Shown here: piece by piece, positions 63,961-64,000 of the stretch
Position numbering within the stretch: the stretch's first letter is position 1
Layout: each line of letters starts with the position of its first letter
From: Rotaria sordida
Lineage: Eukaryota; Rotifera; Eurotatoria; Philodinida; Philodinidae
Assembly (NCBI GenBank): GCA_905250125.1
Contig: CAJNOL010000013.1
Coordinates: 248,001 to 312,000, forward strand
Direction: 5' to 3'
DNA: 64,000 nucleotides
The notes under the pieces: generated by a model
The model's input: the letters and a program-made list of their open reading frames with translations, nothing else
Databases searched by the model: none
Told to the model about the DNA's origin: nothing
Translations under genes and position numbers: made by a program

Positions 63961-64000
63961 TTATTTTTAATGATGAGCCAAGAGGTTTTTGTTTACTCTA

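Overview
This window comes from an animal nuclear genome and is most likely from a bdelloid rotifer (Rotaria/Adineta type). The evidence is a strongly AT-rich sequence, very short (about 45-65 bp) GT-AG introns rich in A/T, metazoan genes (Meis/homothorax, CTTNBP2, TRAPPC5, DDX3, Kidins220), an F-box/LRR-like protein of the type greatly expanded in bdelloids, and a short interstitial tract made of TGTGGG-like units, the telomere repeat known from bdelloids. No RNA genes, CRISPR arrays or bacterial operons are visible.

Layout. (1) 1-7.9 kb: a complete Meis-class TALE homeobox gene on the minus strand, 14 coding exons, including 10-nt and 15-nt microexons. (2) 8-18.5 kb: about 10.5 kb without recognisable genes upstream of Meis, with several fold-back repeats. 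(3) 18.5-27.7 kb: a complete CTTNBP2 (cortactin-binding protein 2) homologue on the minus strand, 20 exons, with a decayed mariner-type transposase in one intron. (4) 27.9-28.7 kb: TRAPPC5 on the minus strand. (5) 29.2-44.4 kb: a mosaic of broken genes and nested DNA transposons. It holds two copies of a 1.2-kb TA-flanked element with long terminal inverted repeats, an F-box 3' fragment, a yellow/royal-jelly-type fragment ending at the TGTGGG-like tract, a 1.9-kb hAT-like element, a 5'-truncated frameshifted TDRD9/spindle-E remnant, an unidentified decayed coding stretch, an RPA2-C-type gene split by a hAT-type MITE, a decayed SAXO-like gene carrying another hAT-type MITE, and a frameshifted F-box gene. 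(6) 46-50.2 kb: a DUF389 membrane protein on the minus strand. (7) 50.3-54.2 kb: a repeat-rich gap with a possible ion-channel (TRPM-like) remnant. (8) 54.3-60 kb: a complete DDX3/Belle DEAD-box RNA helicase on the minus strand. (9) 62.5-64 kb: the 3' end (SAM-like domain) of a Kidins220 homologue on the minus strand, running off the window.

The intact genes look like ordinary housekeeping and developmental genes and do not form a pathway. The part that stands out is the 29-44 kb block: several unrelated gene pieces, each truncated or frameshifted, joined directly and separated by DNA transposons and a telomere-like tract. I read it as a healed-breakage or former subtelomeric segment now lying between conserved genes. 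Exon coordinates were placed by hand from splice motifs and family similarity. Summed coding lengths of Meis, CTTNBP2, TRAPPC5, DUF389 and DDX3 are each divisible by three, which supports the models, but individual borders may be off by a base or two.
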